64,000 bases of DNA, taken from assembly GCA_013822765.1 (NCBI GenBank), contig PNKY01000006.1, positions 1 through 64,000 of the forward strand, given 5' to 3'. The notes under the pieces are model-generated. The model saw only the letters and a program-made list of their open reading frames with translations, made no database searches and was not told the origin of the DNA. The stretch's first letter is position 1. Each line of letters starts with the position of its first letter. Positions 1 to 9,528 of this stretch are shown in pieces. A program made the translations under genes and the position numbers. The stretch comes from Rhodospirillum sp. (GTDB lineage Bacteria; Pseudomonadota; Alphaproteobacteria; Dongiales; Dongiaceae).

Positions 1-897
<897 letters not shown>

Positions 898-1006
898 TCA
901 CACCTGCATATGAGCACAGTGCGATTCAACGCGGCGCAGATGGGCTAAGCGCTTCGGCCTAGTTCGATAGGCATAGACGAACCGCGACGGACTGACGCAG
1001 CGGGTG

Positions 1007-1612
1007 CTAGCCGAGCACCTGGTAGTGCGCTTCCGTAGGCTTACACGCCTTTCCGTTGATCGGGAGGATGTCCTGCGGGCAGGCGCTCATCGCGACGATG
1101 CAATCCAGCTCCGCGCGCAGGATCACGTAGTCGCCCGGCTTGGACAGCGGCTCGCCCCAGCTCTGCGCGCCGTCGGCCGCGAACGGAATGTTCATCCACA
1201 GGTTCAGCGGGCTCGGCACTTCCGGCGCCTCGAGGCCGAGCTGGCGCATCCCCGCCCTGAGGTTGTCGGTGCAGTTGTCGTGGTACTCCTTGCACCCTAG
1301 CAGTCCGTAGCGGTAGGTGTCGCACGCTGCGATCGCGGTGTCGTGCCGGCCGGGCGAGGTGTCCTCCACCATGGTCAGGATCGCGCGCCGGCGGTTGGTA
1401 TGGAGCGCATCGCCCTTGCGCGGCCACAGCCGCCCGATCGTCGGGCGCATATGCTCCATCGACATGAACTCGGTCAGGTCCTCGGCGCTGAAGCACCAGG
1501 TGTCGACCACCTGCTGTCCGTGGGTGTTGATGATCTTGATCGAATGCCCCTTGGTCAGCCGCTGTGCCCTGCCCCGCCGCGCGGGAAGCGTCATGAGTTC
1601 GCCGGTGGTCAT
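1007..1612 (-). CDS. DUF1989 / urea carboxylase-associated family protein
   Basis: This 201-residue protein matches the DUF1989 family (urea amidolyase-associated proteins). Family-like stretches are VVDTWCFSAED, SMEHMRP, YGLLGCKEYHDNC, NLWMNIPF and, near the end, SACPQDILPING. The biochemical role of the family is not established; members usually sit beside transporters and enzymes for small nitrogen compounds. I chose the ATG at 1612 because AGAGAGG stands seven bases upstream; an earlier ATG at 1669 would overlap the permease gene. It is the last gene of a minus-strand operon with binding protein, ATPase and two permeases, so it probably acts on the imported amine or urea-like compound. 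That link is inference from position. Confidence 0.8.
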   Translation of the reverse strand: MTTGELMTLPARRGRAQRLTKGHSIKIINTHGQQVVDTWCFSAEDLTEFMSMEHMRPTIGRLWPRKGDALHTNRRRAILTMVEDTSPGRHDTAIAACDTYRYGLLGCKEYHDNCTDNLRAGMRQLGLEAPEVPSPLNLWMNIPFAADGAQSWGEPLSKPGDYVILRAELDCIVAMSACPQDILPINGKACKPTEAHYQVLG

Positions 1613-1672
1613 GGATTGCCTCTCTGCCTTCTTTGAAACCACGATAGGAGAAGTGTGCGCACTCGGCAACTC

Positions 1673-2488
1673 CTACGCCAGCCGCCGCGCCGCGCGCCGC
1701 CTGAGCGCGTCCGCCACCATCACCAGCACGATGCCAGGGATGAATACCACCGTCGCCATCGCGGGATAGAGCGGCGAGGAGCCGGTGGCGATGCCGGAGA
1801 ACACGAAGGTCGGCAGCGTGCGCGTCGCGCCGGCCAGCGAATAGGTCAGGTAGAAGTTGCCCCAGCTCAGCAGGAACGAGAAGATCGCCGCCGAGAAGAT
1901 GCCCGGCCACAGCAGCGGGATGGTGACGTAGCGGTAGACTTCCCACGGCTTGGCGCCGCAATCGCGCGCGGCATCCTCCAGGCTGGCGTCAAAGTTGAAC
2001 ACCTGCACCGCCACGATGATCATGGCGAACGGCGTGATGTAGACCACGTGGCCGATAATCGCGGTGACCAGACCGGTGTTGAAATCGAGCCAGCGCCCCA
2101 GCACCGAGAACCAGAGCAGCAGCACGATCCCCATCAGCAATTGCGGGAACGCGAGCGGCGCGCCGCTCAGGCCCAGGAACGCCAGCTTGCCGCGGAAGCG
2201 GTAGCGCACCGCGACGATGGCGGCCGCCGTGCCCAGGATCGTGCTGAAGATCATCGCGACAAACGCGATCAGGGTCGAGTTCCACAGCGCGGTCGCCGCG
2301 CTGCTGTTGCGGAACAGTTCGCCGTACCAGTGCAGCGAGAAGCCGGAGAACGGCAGGATGAGATAGCGCCCTTCCTGGAACGAGAACGCAATCAGGGTGA
2401 AGATCGGGATGTAGAAGAAGATCAGCACCGCCGCGACCGAGCCGTAGAGGATCGCGTTGATCAGCCGCTCCTGCCCCATTCGCCTCAT
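1673..2488 (-). CDS. ABC transporter permease, spermidine/putrescine (PotC) type
   Basis: A 271-residue inner-membrane permease with about six hydrophobic segments. The EAA loop reads SLEDAARDCGAKPWEVYRYVTIPLLWPGI, near residues 175-203, which is the contact site for the ATPase subunit. Length and order suit the PotC/PotI subfamily of polyamine-type importers. The ATG at 2488 overlaps the stop of the preceding permease gene as ATGA, so translation is probably coupled; the longer open frame upstream lies inside that gene and is not coding. The substrate cannot be read from the sequence; a polyamine or other small cationic amine is the family default. Confidence 0.9.
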   Translation of the reverse strand: MRRMGQERLINAILYGSVAAVLIFFYIPIFTLIAFSFQEGRYLILPFSGFSLHWYGELFRNSSAATALWNSTLIAFVAMIFSTILGTAAAIVAVRYRFRGKLAFLGLSGAPLAFPQLLMGIVLLLWFSVLGRWLDFNTGLVTAIIGHVVYITPFAMIIVAVQVFNFDASLEDAARDCGAKPWEVYRYVTIPLLWPGIFSAAIFSFLLSWGNFYLTYSLAGATRTLPTFVFSGIATGSSPLYPAMATVVFIPGIVLVMVADALRRRAARRLA

Positions 2489-3360
2489 GCGGCGGCTCCA
2501 TAGCGGCGCAGCGAATAGACCCGGCTGAACAGCAGGATGACGAACACCGCCACCACCATCAGCACAATGGTGAGCGCGGCGCCGAGCGGCCAGTTGACCC
2601 GCGTCTCGAAGGTCTGGCGGATCAGTTCGGCCGACATCGGCGATTTGCCGCCGCCCAGCACTTTCGGCTCCAGGAACACGCCGACGCTGAGCAGGAATAC
2701 CAGGACGGCACCGGTCCAGATGCCGGGTCGGCAAAGCGGCAGGGTCACCTCCCAGAATGCGCGCCACTTGCTGGCGCCGGCGTCGTAGGCCGCGAGAATC
2801 AGCGAGCGATCGATGTTCTCGATCGAGAGATAGATGGTGAAAATGGTGAAGGCGAGCAGGTTGTAGACCATGCCCAGCAGCGTCGCCCAGTCAGTGTAAA
2901 GGAACCCGATCATCGCCGGCGGAAACCCGATCTTCTCCAACAGGAAGTTGGCCGCGCCCTTCTGGTCGAGGAACAGCACCCAGCCGAAGGTCTTCAGCGT
3001 CACGTCGGTCAGGAACGCGAAGGTGATCAGCACCTTCACATGCCCGCTGAGCGCCTGCAGCCGGGTCGCCAGCGCATACGCGACCGGCAGCGCGATCAGG
3101 ATGCACAGCGCGACGCACAGCGCCGACATCCACAAGGTGTGCCACAGCACCGTCCAGTAGTGCGGCTTGCTGAAAATCTCGGTCCAGACCTTGAGCGACC
3201 AGGCCCATTGCAGCATGAAGCTGCGCGTCTCCTGGAAGGTCAGCAGCACCGTCATGACGAGCGGCGCCAGGAAGAACAGGCTCTGCAGCGCCACGCTAGG
3301 CAGCGCCTTGGCCCACAACTCCGACTGCCGCCAACTCCGAGGCTCGCCTTCGCCGATCAT
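2485..3360 (-). CDS. ABC transporter permease, spermidine/putrescine (PotB) type
   Basis: A 291-residue membrane protein that starts MIGEGEPRSW with an ATG at 3360, overlapping the ATPase stop as ATGA. It has an N-terminal hydrophobic anchor (residues about 20-45) and five further membrane segments. The EAA motif SLILAAYDAGASKWRAFWEV lies in the cytoplasmic loop. It is longer at the N-terminus than the partner permease, as PotB-type subunits usually are. It should form a heterodimer with the product of 1673-2488 and be driven by the ATPase at 3357-4457. Confidence 0.9.
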   Translation of the reverse strand: MIGEGEPRSWRQSELWAKALPSVALQSLFFLAPLVMTVLLTFQETRSFMLQWAWSLKVWTEIFSKPHYWTVLWHTLWMSALCVALCILIALPVAYALATRLQALSGHVKVLITFAFLTDVTLKTFGWVLFLDQKGAANFLLEKIGFPPAMIGFLYTDWATLLGMVYNLLAFTIFTIYLSIENIDRSLILAAYDAGASKWRAFWEVTLPLCRPGIWTGAVLVFLLSVGVFLEPKVLGGGKSPMSAELIRQTFETRVNWPLGAALTIVLMVVAVFVILLFSRVYSLRRYGAAA

Positions 3361-4457
3361 CCGCGCGCCTGCAGCAGGTAGATGTCGCGCTTCATCCAAC
3401 CAAGGCGCACCTTGTCGCCGAGCCTGGCCGGCCAGTGCGAGGTGCCCGGCACTTCCACCACCAGCGGCTGGCCGCCCGGCGTCACCGCGCGGAACTGGAT
3501 CGCGCCGCCCTTGCCGAAAGTCTCGGTGATCTCCGCGGCGATGGCGCTGGGGTAGCGTTCGCCATCCTTGGCCAGCGCCAGCAGCTCCGGCCGCACCATC
3601 AACTTGGCCGGACCCGGCCGGACATCCTCCGCCATCAGCGCGCGCGACAGAATGCCGTCGACGTCGGCGATATCGGGCCCACGATACCGGATCATGTCCG
3701 GCAGCACTTCGGTCACCTCGACCTCGAGCAGGTTGGTCTCGCCGATGAAGCCGGCGACGAACTCGTCCGCCGGGCGGTAGTAGATGTCGTTGGGCTTGCC
3801 GACCTGCAGCGCCTCGCCATTGCGCATGACGCAGATGCGGTCGGCCAGCATCATCGCCTCTTCCAGGTCGTGCGTCACATGCACGAAGGTGACGCCGAGG
3901 CTGCGATGCAGCCGCTTCAACTCTGCCTGCAGGATCTTCTTCAGCTTCACGTCGAGCGCGCTGAGCGGCTCGTCGAGCAGCAGCAGCTTGGGCGCTGAGA
4001 TCATCGAGCGCGCCAGCGCCACGCGCTGCTGCTCGCCGCCCGACAATTGGCGCGGAAAGCGCGCGAGATATTCCGGCTTCAGGTGCATGAGGTCCGCCAT
4101 CTCGCGCACCTTGCGCGCGATCTCGTCCGCCGCCCGCGCCCGCAGCTTCAGCGGGAAGCCGATATTCTGCGCCACCGTCATGTGGGGAAACAGCGCCAGC
4201 TTCTGGAACACCATGCTGGTCGGCCGCTCGGACGCCGGCACGCCGGCCATGTCCTGGCCCTCGATCGCGATCCGGCCGCTGTCCGGGTTCTCGAAGCCCG
4301 CGATCTGCTTCAGCAGCGTGGTCTTGCCGCAGCCCGACGGTCCCACCAGCGCCACGAACTCTCCGCGCTCGACCCTAAGGCTCACGCCCTTCAGCGCCAA
4401 CGCGGCGCCGTACTGCTTTTTCACATCGACAATGTCGAGGATCGCGTCCTGCCCCAT
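3357..4457 (-). CDS. ABC transporter ATP-binding protein, polyamine (PotA) type
   Basis: A 366-residue ATPase. Walker A is GPSGCGKTT (about residues 39-47), the signature is LSGGEQQR (about 137-144), Walker B is LLLLDEP and the switch His is in HVTHD. A C-terminal TOBE-like region follows (about 280-366), as in PotA/UgpC-type importers. The Q-loop reads VFQKLALFPHMT, with Lys where Asn or Ser is more usual. The gene sits between the binding-protein gene (184-base gap) and the permease genes (ATGA overlap), so it energises this importer. The 184-base gap holds a palindromic repeat that could lower expression of the downstream genes relative to the binding protein; that is inference. Confidence 0.92.
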   Translation of the reverse strand: MGQDAILDIVDVKKQYGAALALKGVSLRVERGEFVALVGPSGCGKTTLLKQIAGFENPDSGRIAIEGQDMAGVPASERPTSMVFQKLALFPHMTVAQNIGFPLKLRARAADEIARKVREMADLMHLKPEYLARFPRQLSGGEQQRVALARSMISAPKLLLLDEPLSALDVKLKKILQAELKRLHRSLGVTFVHVTHDLEEAMMLADRICVMRNGEALQVGKPNDIYYRPADEFVAGFIGETNLLEVEVTEVLPDMIRYRGPDIADVDGILSRALMAEDVRPGPAKLMVRPELLALAKDGERYPSAIAAEITETFGKGGAIQFRAVTPGGQPLVVEVPGTSHWPARLGDKVRLGWMKRDIYLLQARG

Positions 4458-4504
4458 GCCCCCTGCTCTGCTCCACGGTGCAAGCGCACCATCGACACAA
4501 CCCT

Positions 4505-4620
4505 CTCACCCGTCATCCCAAGGCTTGGCCTTGGGATCCACGAGTTTGCCTGCCAATTGCTCGGTCTCGCCCACCGAAGCTCGTGGTTGGCAAGGCCAAG
4601 CCTTGCCATGACGGCAGAGT
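4505..4620. repeat. Dispersed palindromic intergenic repeat, family 1, copy 1
   Basis: This gap between binding-protein and ATPase genes contains an imperfect inverted repeat: GTCATCCCAAGG at the left, then GATCCACGAGTTTGCCTG, then CTCGTGG, GCCAAGC and CCATGACGG at the right. The same words in the same order occur at 36742-36876, so it is a repeated element rather than a chance palindrome. Inside the left arm there is a small perfect hairpin (CCCAAGG, CTTGG, CCTTGGG). It lies within an operon and might act as a transcript processing or attenuation site. Confidence 0.75.
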
Positions 4621-4641
4621 GTCTTCGCGATATCGCGCGTC

Positions 4642-5823
4642 CTACTGCGCCGACGCCAGCTCCTCCGACCAGATCGCCAGCATCTCGTCGATGTTCGGCG
4701 CGATGCGGTGCATCTGCGAGTTCTCGTAGGCGTGCCACATATAGTCGACCTGCAGGATGCTCTTCTCCTCGTCGGTGTAGAGGCTCTCGACCGCCTTATT
4801 GGTGACGACGTTGCAGGTGGTGTCGAGCAGCGACAGAACGTGCCCGGATTCCTTGGAGACCACGTGCTTGATCAGCTTTTGCGCCAGCTCGGGCTGGTCG
4901 GTCTCTTTCAGGATCGCGGTCGCCTCGACCCAGATGATGCCCTGCTTCAGGCCGTTCTTAGGATCCGGCACCGTGGCCATGATGTTCTTGTGCCCCTGCT
5001 TGCGCACCGCCGAGGTCAGGTACGAGCCCGCACCGATGCAGCCCAGCAGCGAGCCGTCGAGGAGGCCCTTCTGCGCCTGCGTCAGGTCCGCGACCAGCGT
5101 GCGCGTGTTCTTGAACATCGCGCGCAGCACCATCCGCACCTCTTTCAGCGCCGCTTCGTCCAGCTCCTGGTACGGATCGATGCCGGCATGCAGCGCCATC
5201 GGCAGGATCGGCCAGTCGCCCCAATCCATGACGCAGATCTTGTCCTTGTTCTTGGCGTCGAACACCGGGTCGTAGGTTCTCCACGCGTCCGGGCTGGTGA
5301 TGTCGGTGTTGATGCAGCCGCCGACCCAGCCCCAGCGGGTGGCGACGCCGATGGTCTTGCCGTCGGTCAGCAGCGGCTCGAACGGCGGCTTGAACTGGTC
5401 GTAGAACGTCGCATAGACGTCGGCGTAGTCGTCGGGGTTCAGCTCCAGCGCCAAGCCGGCCGGCCCCATGCGCGTCACCCACGGCATGTCGGTGGAGACG
5501 AGGTCGACCTCGCGGCTGGCGCCCGCCTGCAGCTTGGCGAAGCCGCCGGGCGAATCCACGATCAGGTCGAACGCGATGTCGGTGCCGTTCGCCTGGTTGA
5601 ACGGATCGATGATGCGCGGGTCGTTGTAGCCCTCCCAGCACATATACTGCATCTGGGTCGCCGCATGGGCGCGCGTGATCGCTCCGCCGAAGGTCGCGAC
5701 GCCCGCCGCTGCGGCCGCGCTCTTCATCAGGCGGCGCCGCGTCATGCCGGCCTCGTCCAGGCCCATCGCCGCAATCTGACGCTGATAGAATTTCGGCAGA
5801 TCGCCGTACCAGGTCTTGCTCAT
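4642..5823 (-). CDS. ABC transporter substrate-binding protein, polyamine (PotD/PotF) type, Tat-exported
   Basis: A 393-residue periplasmic binding protein. The N-terminus has a twin-arginine signal (TRRRLMKSAAAAAG, about residues 27-40) after an unusually long 26-residue n-region, with cleavage probably after AHA. The body has the PotD-like fold signature (MCWEGYNDPRIIDPFNQANG; later WGWVGGCINTD). The ATG at 5823 follows GGGGAGACGG; the longer frame from 5877 lacks a ribosome site. First gene of the importer operon, divergent from the alcohol dehydrogenase gene. Tat export suggests that folding occurs in the cytoplasm, sometimes a sign of a cofactor, but many alphaproteobacterial binding proteins use it without one. 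Confidence 0.9.
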   Translation of the reverse strand: MSKTWYGDLPKFYQRQIAAMGLDEAGMTRRRLMKSAAAAAGVATFGGAITRAHAATQMQYMCWEGYNDPRIIDPFNQANGTDIAFDLIVDSPGGFAKLQAGASREVDLVSTDMPWVTRMGPAGLALELNPDDYADVYATFYDQFKPPFEPLLTDGKTIGVATRWGWVGGCINTDITSPDAWRTYDPVFDAKNKDKICVMDWGDWPILPMALHAGIDPYQELDEAALKEVRMVLRAMFKNTRTLVADLTQAQKGLLDGSLLGCIGAGSYLTSAVRKQGHKNIMATVPDPKNGLKQGIIWVEATAILKETDQPELAQKLIKHVVSKESGHVLSLLDTTCNVVTNKAVESLYTDEEKSILQVDYMWHAYENSQMHRIAPNIDEMLAIWSEELASAQ

Positions 5824-6022
5824 GATCCGTCTCCCCGTTTCTCGCGCCGATCCGGCGCCGTCCCTGTTCTTGCGCAAAGTCTAACAGCCGATTTTATCGC
5901 TGGCGATAGGGCGGCCTGTGACTCATTGCCCAAAAAGCACTACGCCGGATGACAAAGCTCATCGGCCTCGACTAGTCTCGCGCTCCGAAAGCTCATCGCT
6001 CTGCGAACCATTCGGGGGACCA

Positions 6023-7057
6023 ATGAAAAAGACCATGAAGGCCGCGGTGCTGCACAAGATCGGCAACAAACTGCGGATCGAGCAGGTGCCGATCCCAACA
6101 CCCGGCCGCGGCGACGTGTTGATCAAGGTGATCGCATGCGGCGTCTGCCACAGCGACTTACACGCCATCGACGGCGACTGGCAGCCGCTGCCGACTCTGC
6201 CGCTGATCCCCGGGCACGAGGTCGCCGGCCACGTCGCCGCGCTCGGCGAGGGCGTGACGGACATGAAGGTCGGCGATGCCGTCGGCGTGCCATGGATGTA
6301 CAGCGCCTGCGGCAGATGCGAATTCTGCATGGCCGGCATGGAGACCATCTGCAAGGCCGGCGAGGCCAGCGGCTACACCAAGCCCGGCGGCTATGCCGAA
6401 TACATGGTGGCCGACGCTGCCTTCGTCGCGCGCCTGCCCAAGGACGCGGACTTCTACCAGCTGGCGCCGATCCTGTGCGCCGGCGTCACCACCTATCGCG
6501 GGCTCAAGCGCACCAACGCGCGGGCCGGCCAGTGGATGGCCGTGGTCGGCATCGGTGGCCTCGGCCACATCGCTGTGCAGTATGCCAAGGCGATGGGCTA
6601 TCGCGTCGCCGCGGTCGACGTGGCGGACGACAAGCTGCGCCTCGCCAAGAAGCTTGGCGCGGAGCTTACGGTCAACGGCCGCGAGAAGAATGCGCCACAG
6701 GTGCTGCAGGACAAGATCGGCGGGGTCCACGGCGCCATCGTCACCGCGGTCGCGCCGCAGGCGTTCGAGCAGGCGATCGCCATGCTGCGGCCGGCCGGCA
6801 CCGTCTGCTACATCGGCCTGCCCGGCGGCAAGAAGGACGAGATCCGCGCCTCGATCTCCGCCATCACCAACTGGGAGCTGTCGGTGCGCGGCTCCAACGT
6901 CGGCACCAGGCTCGACCTCAACGAAGCTGTCGCCTTCGCCGCCAACGGCCTGGTCACCGCCAAGATCAAGAAGGCGCCGCTGGAGCAGATCAACGCGATT
7001 TTCGACGACATGCGCGCCGGGAAGATCCTGGGGCGTATGGTTCTGAAGCTGGCATGA
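6023..7057 (+). CDS. adhP: Zinc-dependent alcohol dehydrogenase
   Basis: A 344-residue medium-chain dehydrogenase. Catalytic zinc ligands are in GVCHSDLHA (Cys) and PGHEVAGHV (His-Glu); the structural zinc site is CGRCEFCMAGMETIC. The NAD-binding motif is GIGGLGHIAVQYAKAMG (about residues 174-190). Length and motifs match the AdhP/AdhA group of NAD-linked primary alcohol dehydrogenases, although the in vivo substrate is uncertain. The ATG at 6023 follows GGGGGA; the frame is open 35 codons further upstream but without a ribosome site. It is monocistronic, divergent from the ABC importer and convergent with the small secreted protein gene at 7101. Confidence 0.9.
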   Translation: MKKTMKAAVLHKIGNKLRIEQVPIPTPGRGDVLIKVIACGVCHSDLHAIDGDWQPLPTLPLIPGHEVAGHVAALGEGVTDMKVGDAVGVPWMYSACGRCEFCMAGMETICKAGEASGYTKPGGYAEYMVADAAFVARLPKDADFYQLAPILCAGVTTYRGLKRTNARAGQWMAVVGIGGLGHIAVQYAKAMGYRVAAVDVADDKLRLAKKLGAELTVNGREKNAPQVLQDKIGGVHGAIVTAVAPQAFEQAIAMLRPAGTVCYIGLPGGKKDEIRASISAITNWELSVRGSNVGTRLDLNEAVAFAANGLVTAKIKKAPLEQINAIFDDMRAGKILGRMVLKLA

Positions 7058-7100
7058 GCGGCGGGCCGGCCGCTGCGGAGACCGGCCCGCGCTCCGGCGC

Positions 7101-7427
7101 CTACCAGTGGTCGTCGTGGATGCAGGCGCCGTAATCCGGATTGCCGGTGGGATCGTTCAGCTTGCCGCCGATCTTCGCGCACGTGGCCTTGAAGCTGTCG
7201 CCGCAGGCCGGCAGCTTCGACTTGGCGGTGTTGTGCGTGCAATAGATGTCCTTGACCGGACCGGGCTTGTTGGCCTTGAGCGTCGAGCTGGCGGCCGGCC
7301 CGGTGGTCGGGGTCGTGCCAGCGGGATTCTTGCTGTCGGCCAGGGCGACATTGCCCAAGGTGGCGAGACCGAGCGCCAGCACGGCGCCAAGAACCGTTAC
7401 GCCGGCAAAACGATTGCGTCGAACCAT
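7101..7427 (-). CDS. Small secreted Cys-containing protein of unknown function
   Basis: A 108-residue protein starting MVRRNRFAGV with a Sec signal peptide (hydrophobic about residues 9-27, cleavage probably after ALA). The mature part begins with a Thr/Pro/Ala-rich linker, then holds four cysteines (IYCTHN, PACGDS, ATCAKIGG, GACIHDDHW) that could form two disulfides. The start follows GGAGG by six bases. I do not recognise the family. It is convergent with the alcohol dehydrogenase gene and divergent from the dioxygenase-like gene at 7612. Confidence 0.75.
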   Translation of the reverse strand: MVRRNRFAGVTVLGAVLALGLATLGNVALADSKNPAGTTPTTGPAASSTLKANKPGPVKDIYCTHNTAKSKLPACGDSFKATCAKIGGKLNDPTGNPDYGACIHDDHW

Positions 7428-7611
7428 GATAACCTCCATCGAAAAATCGAAGCGAAGGCGCTTCGACACTTGGTCGATCCCCGGCGCGCATCGTTCGACC
7501 CGCCTAGTCGCAGACCCGTGACGACAGCCGCTTCCGTGATGCCCGTCACAGGGGACTTTCCCACGCGGGCCGAGTGCCGCTAACATCGCGGCCGACGTCG
7601 AGGAGACAATC

Positions 7612-8481
7612 GTGACGACCTTGCCCGCGCCCTTGATCGAGTCCTTCCGCCGCGACGGCACCATTGTCGCGGACGACGCAATCACGCCGGCGCAGCTCGC
7701 CGCGTTGCGCGCCGAGTTCGACGCCTGGTGGGAGGAAAGCCGGAACCACGATAAGAACTACGGCGAGATGATCGACGGCCGCCCACGCTTCGATCTGCAG
7801 ATCCCCGGCCACACCCGCGCCGCCCCCCTGCTCCGCCGCGTCAACTCGCCGACCGAGATCTCGGAGGCCTATCTCGATGTCGTGACCAACTCCCGCATCC
7901 CCGACATGGTCGCCGACTTCATCGGTCCCAATGTCAAGTTTCACCACTCGAAGATCAACGCCAAGCTGCCCGGCGCCGGCACCGAGGTGAAATGGCATCA
8001 GGACTTCCCCTTCACGCCGCACAGCAACGACGACCTGGTGACGGCGCTGCTGGCGCTCGATGATGTCGACGAGACCAACGGCCCGCTGATCGCCGCCCTT
8101 GGCTCGCATAAGAACGGCCTTGCCGGCCTCTGGCACAACGGCACCTTCACCGGCGTCGCCAGCGACAAAGACTCCGCGGGGTGGGCCAAGGAGGCGAAGA
8201 CCTTCACCATGAAAGCCGGCAGCGTCTGCCTGATGCACACCCGCGCCGGCCATTCCTCCGGGCCTAACCTCGGAACGCGGCCCCGCCGCCTGTTCATCGC
8301 GGTCTATTCCGCTGAGGACGCCATCCCGCTGTCGCCCAACCCGCTGCCCAGCAAGCACGAAGGCCTGCTGGTGCGCGGCGAACGCACCGGCCGCGTCCGC
8401 TCCGTCCCGTTCGAGCTGAAGCTGCCGCAGCGCCCGACGACCGGCTCGTTCTTCAACCAGCAGGTCGGCTACGACGGGTGA
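7612..8481 (+). CDS. Phytanoyl-CoA dioxygenase family protein
   Basis: A 289-residue Fe(II)/2-oxoglutarate oxygenase of the PhyH family. The metal triad is visible as HQD in VKWHQDFPF (about residues 129-137) and a distal His in MHTRAGHSSGPN, followed by RRLFIAVY, whose Arg region binds 2-oxoglutarate in this fold. The start is GTG at 7612, preceded by AGGAGA. The substrate is unknown. The last bases overlap a possible GTG start of the next gene. A degenerate copy of the 3' end of this gene is found about 890 bases downstream (9321-9375), which points to a past duplication here. Confidence 0.88.
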   Translation: MTTLPAPLIESFRRDGTIVADDAITPAQLAALRAEFDAWWEESRNHDKNYGEMIDGRPRFDLQIPGHTRAAPLLRRVNSPTEISEAYLDVVTNSRIPDMVADFIGPNVKFHHSKINAKLPGAGTEVKWHQDFPFTPHSNDDLVTALLALDDVDETNGPLIAALGSHKNGLAGLWHNGTFTGVASDKDSAGWAKEAKTFTMKAGSVCLMHTRAGHSSGPNLGTRPRRLFIAVYSAEDAIPLSPNPLPSKHEGLLVRGERTGRVRSVPFELKLPQRPTTGSFFNQQVGYDG

Positions 8482-8510
8482 GCGAGATCGCGTCGAAAGC
8501 GAGTTTCACT

Positions 8511-9230
8511 ATGAACGCGTTGCTGAGTAAAGTGTTGGACGCGCATGGCGGTCTCGACCGCTGGAAGCACTACACAGAGGTAACGGCAAGCATCGTAAGC
8601 GGCGGCGGCCTGTTCGCACTCAAAGGCCTACCGCAGGATTCGGACCCACGTCGCATGACGGTCTGGCTGCACCAGCAACGCGCCTCCGTCCTTCCGTTTG
8701 GCGCGCCGGACCAGCGCACCGTGTTCACGCCGGATCGGATCGCCATCGAGAAGCTCGATGGCGCGCTGGTTGCGGAGCAGTATGCTCCCCGTGATTCCTT
8801 TGCCGGCCATCAGATGAACACCGCTTGGGATCCGCTTCATCGCGCCTATTTCAACGGTGAGGCGCTCTGGACCTATCTGACGACGCCCTTCCTTCTGGCA
8901 ATGGACGGCGTGCGTGTCGACGAAACTGAGCCGTGGCATGAGGGAGCAGAGACATGGCGTGTACTGCGGGCATACTTCCCGGGCTCGATTGAAACGCACT
9001 GTCTCGTTCAGGACTTCTTCTTCGGCGCAGACCTGCAGCTGCGTCGGCATGACTACACCGTAACGATCGCCGGCGGTTTTGCGGCCGCTCAACTCACGTC
9101 GGATTACACCGAGGCAAACGGCATCCGGTTGCCGACGAAGCGTCGCGCTTACCTGCGCGGACCCAACCGCCAGCCGATCCGCGACCTGCTCGTAGTTTCC
9201 ATCGACATTGCGGATGTAAGATTCGAGTAG
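8511..9230 (+). CDS. Conserved protein of unknown function
   Basis: A 239-residue soluble protein beginning MNALLSKVLDAHGGLDRW. Proteins with this opening are common as uncharacterised enzymes-associated or lipid-binding-like proteins in soil proteobacteria, but I cannot name the family. There is no signal peptide or membrane segment. The frame is open from a GTG at 8478 that overlaps the preceding stop (GTGA), so translation may instead begin there by coupling; I prefer the ATG because it starts directly at the recognisable N-terminal segment. It is flanked by the dioxygenase gene and a fragment of that gene's 3' end, as if it had been inserted or duplicated into the locus. Confidence 0.65.
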   Translation: MNALLSKVLDAHGGLDRWKHYTEVTASIVSGGGLFALKGLPQDSDPRRMTVWLHQQRASVLPFGAPDQRTVFTPDRIAIEKLDGALVAEQYAPRDSFAGHQMNTAWDPLHRAYFNGEALWTYLTTPFLLAMDGVRVDETEPWHEGAETWRVLRAYFPGSIETHCLVQDFFFGADLQLRRHDYTVTIAGGFAAAQLTSDYTEANGIRLPTKRRAYLRGPNRQPIRDLLVVSIDIADVRFE

Positions 9231-9320
9231 ACGGCTGCCCGATCGGAACGGTCGGCGCCCAATCCATCCGCTGACGAATCAAGGTCCGGGGCAGGTTTGT
9301 CTTGAGGGGCGCTGCCTCCC

Positions 9321-9375
9321 GCGCCCGCGGGCGCTCGGTTCTCGTCTTCAACCAGCAGGTCGGTTGCGACGCCTA
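9321..9375 (+). pseudogene. Remnant of the 3' end of a phytanoyl-CoA dioxygenase-like gene
   Basis: The stretch TCTTCAACCAGCAGGTCGG here is identical to the sequence near 8449-8467 at the end of the dioxygenase gene, and the similarity continues on both sides (GCGCCCG upstream; TTGCGACG for CTACGACG downstream). No open gene surrounds it. The rest of the 298-base gap between 9230 and 9529 shows no other gene that I can support. Confidence 0.6.
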
Positions 9376-9528
9376 TAGGCGTGGAGATCAAATTACGCCG
9401 TATTGATTCGCTTTTCCTAGGACGGCTCATGCGACGCGTAGTACAATGGTTGCTCCGCCGCGGAGCCCCGCGCACCTGTCGAAGCACATGTCCCACCTCC
9501 GACTCTCGGCGAGAACCTGAGGCAGACC

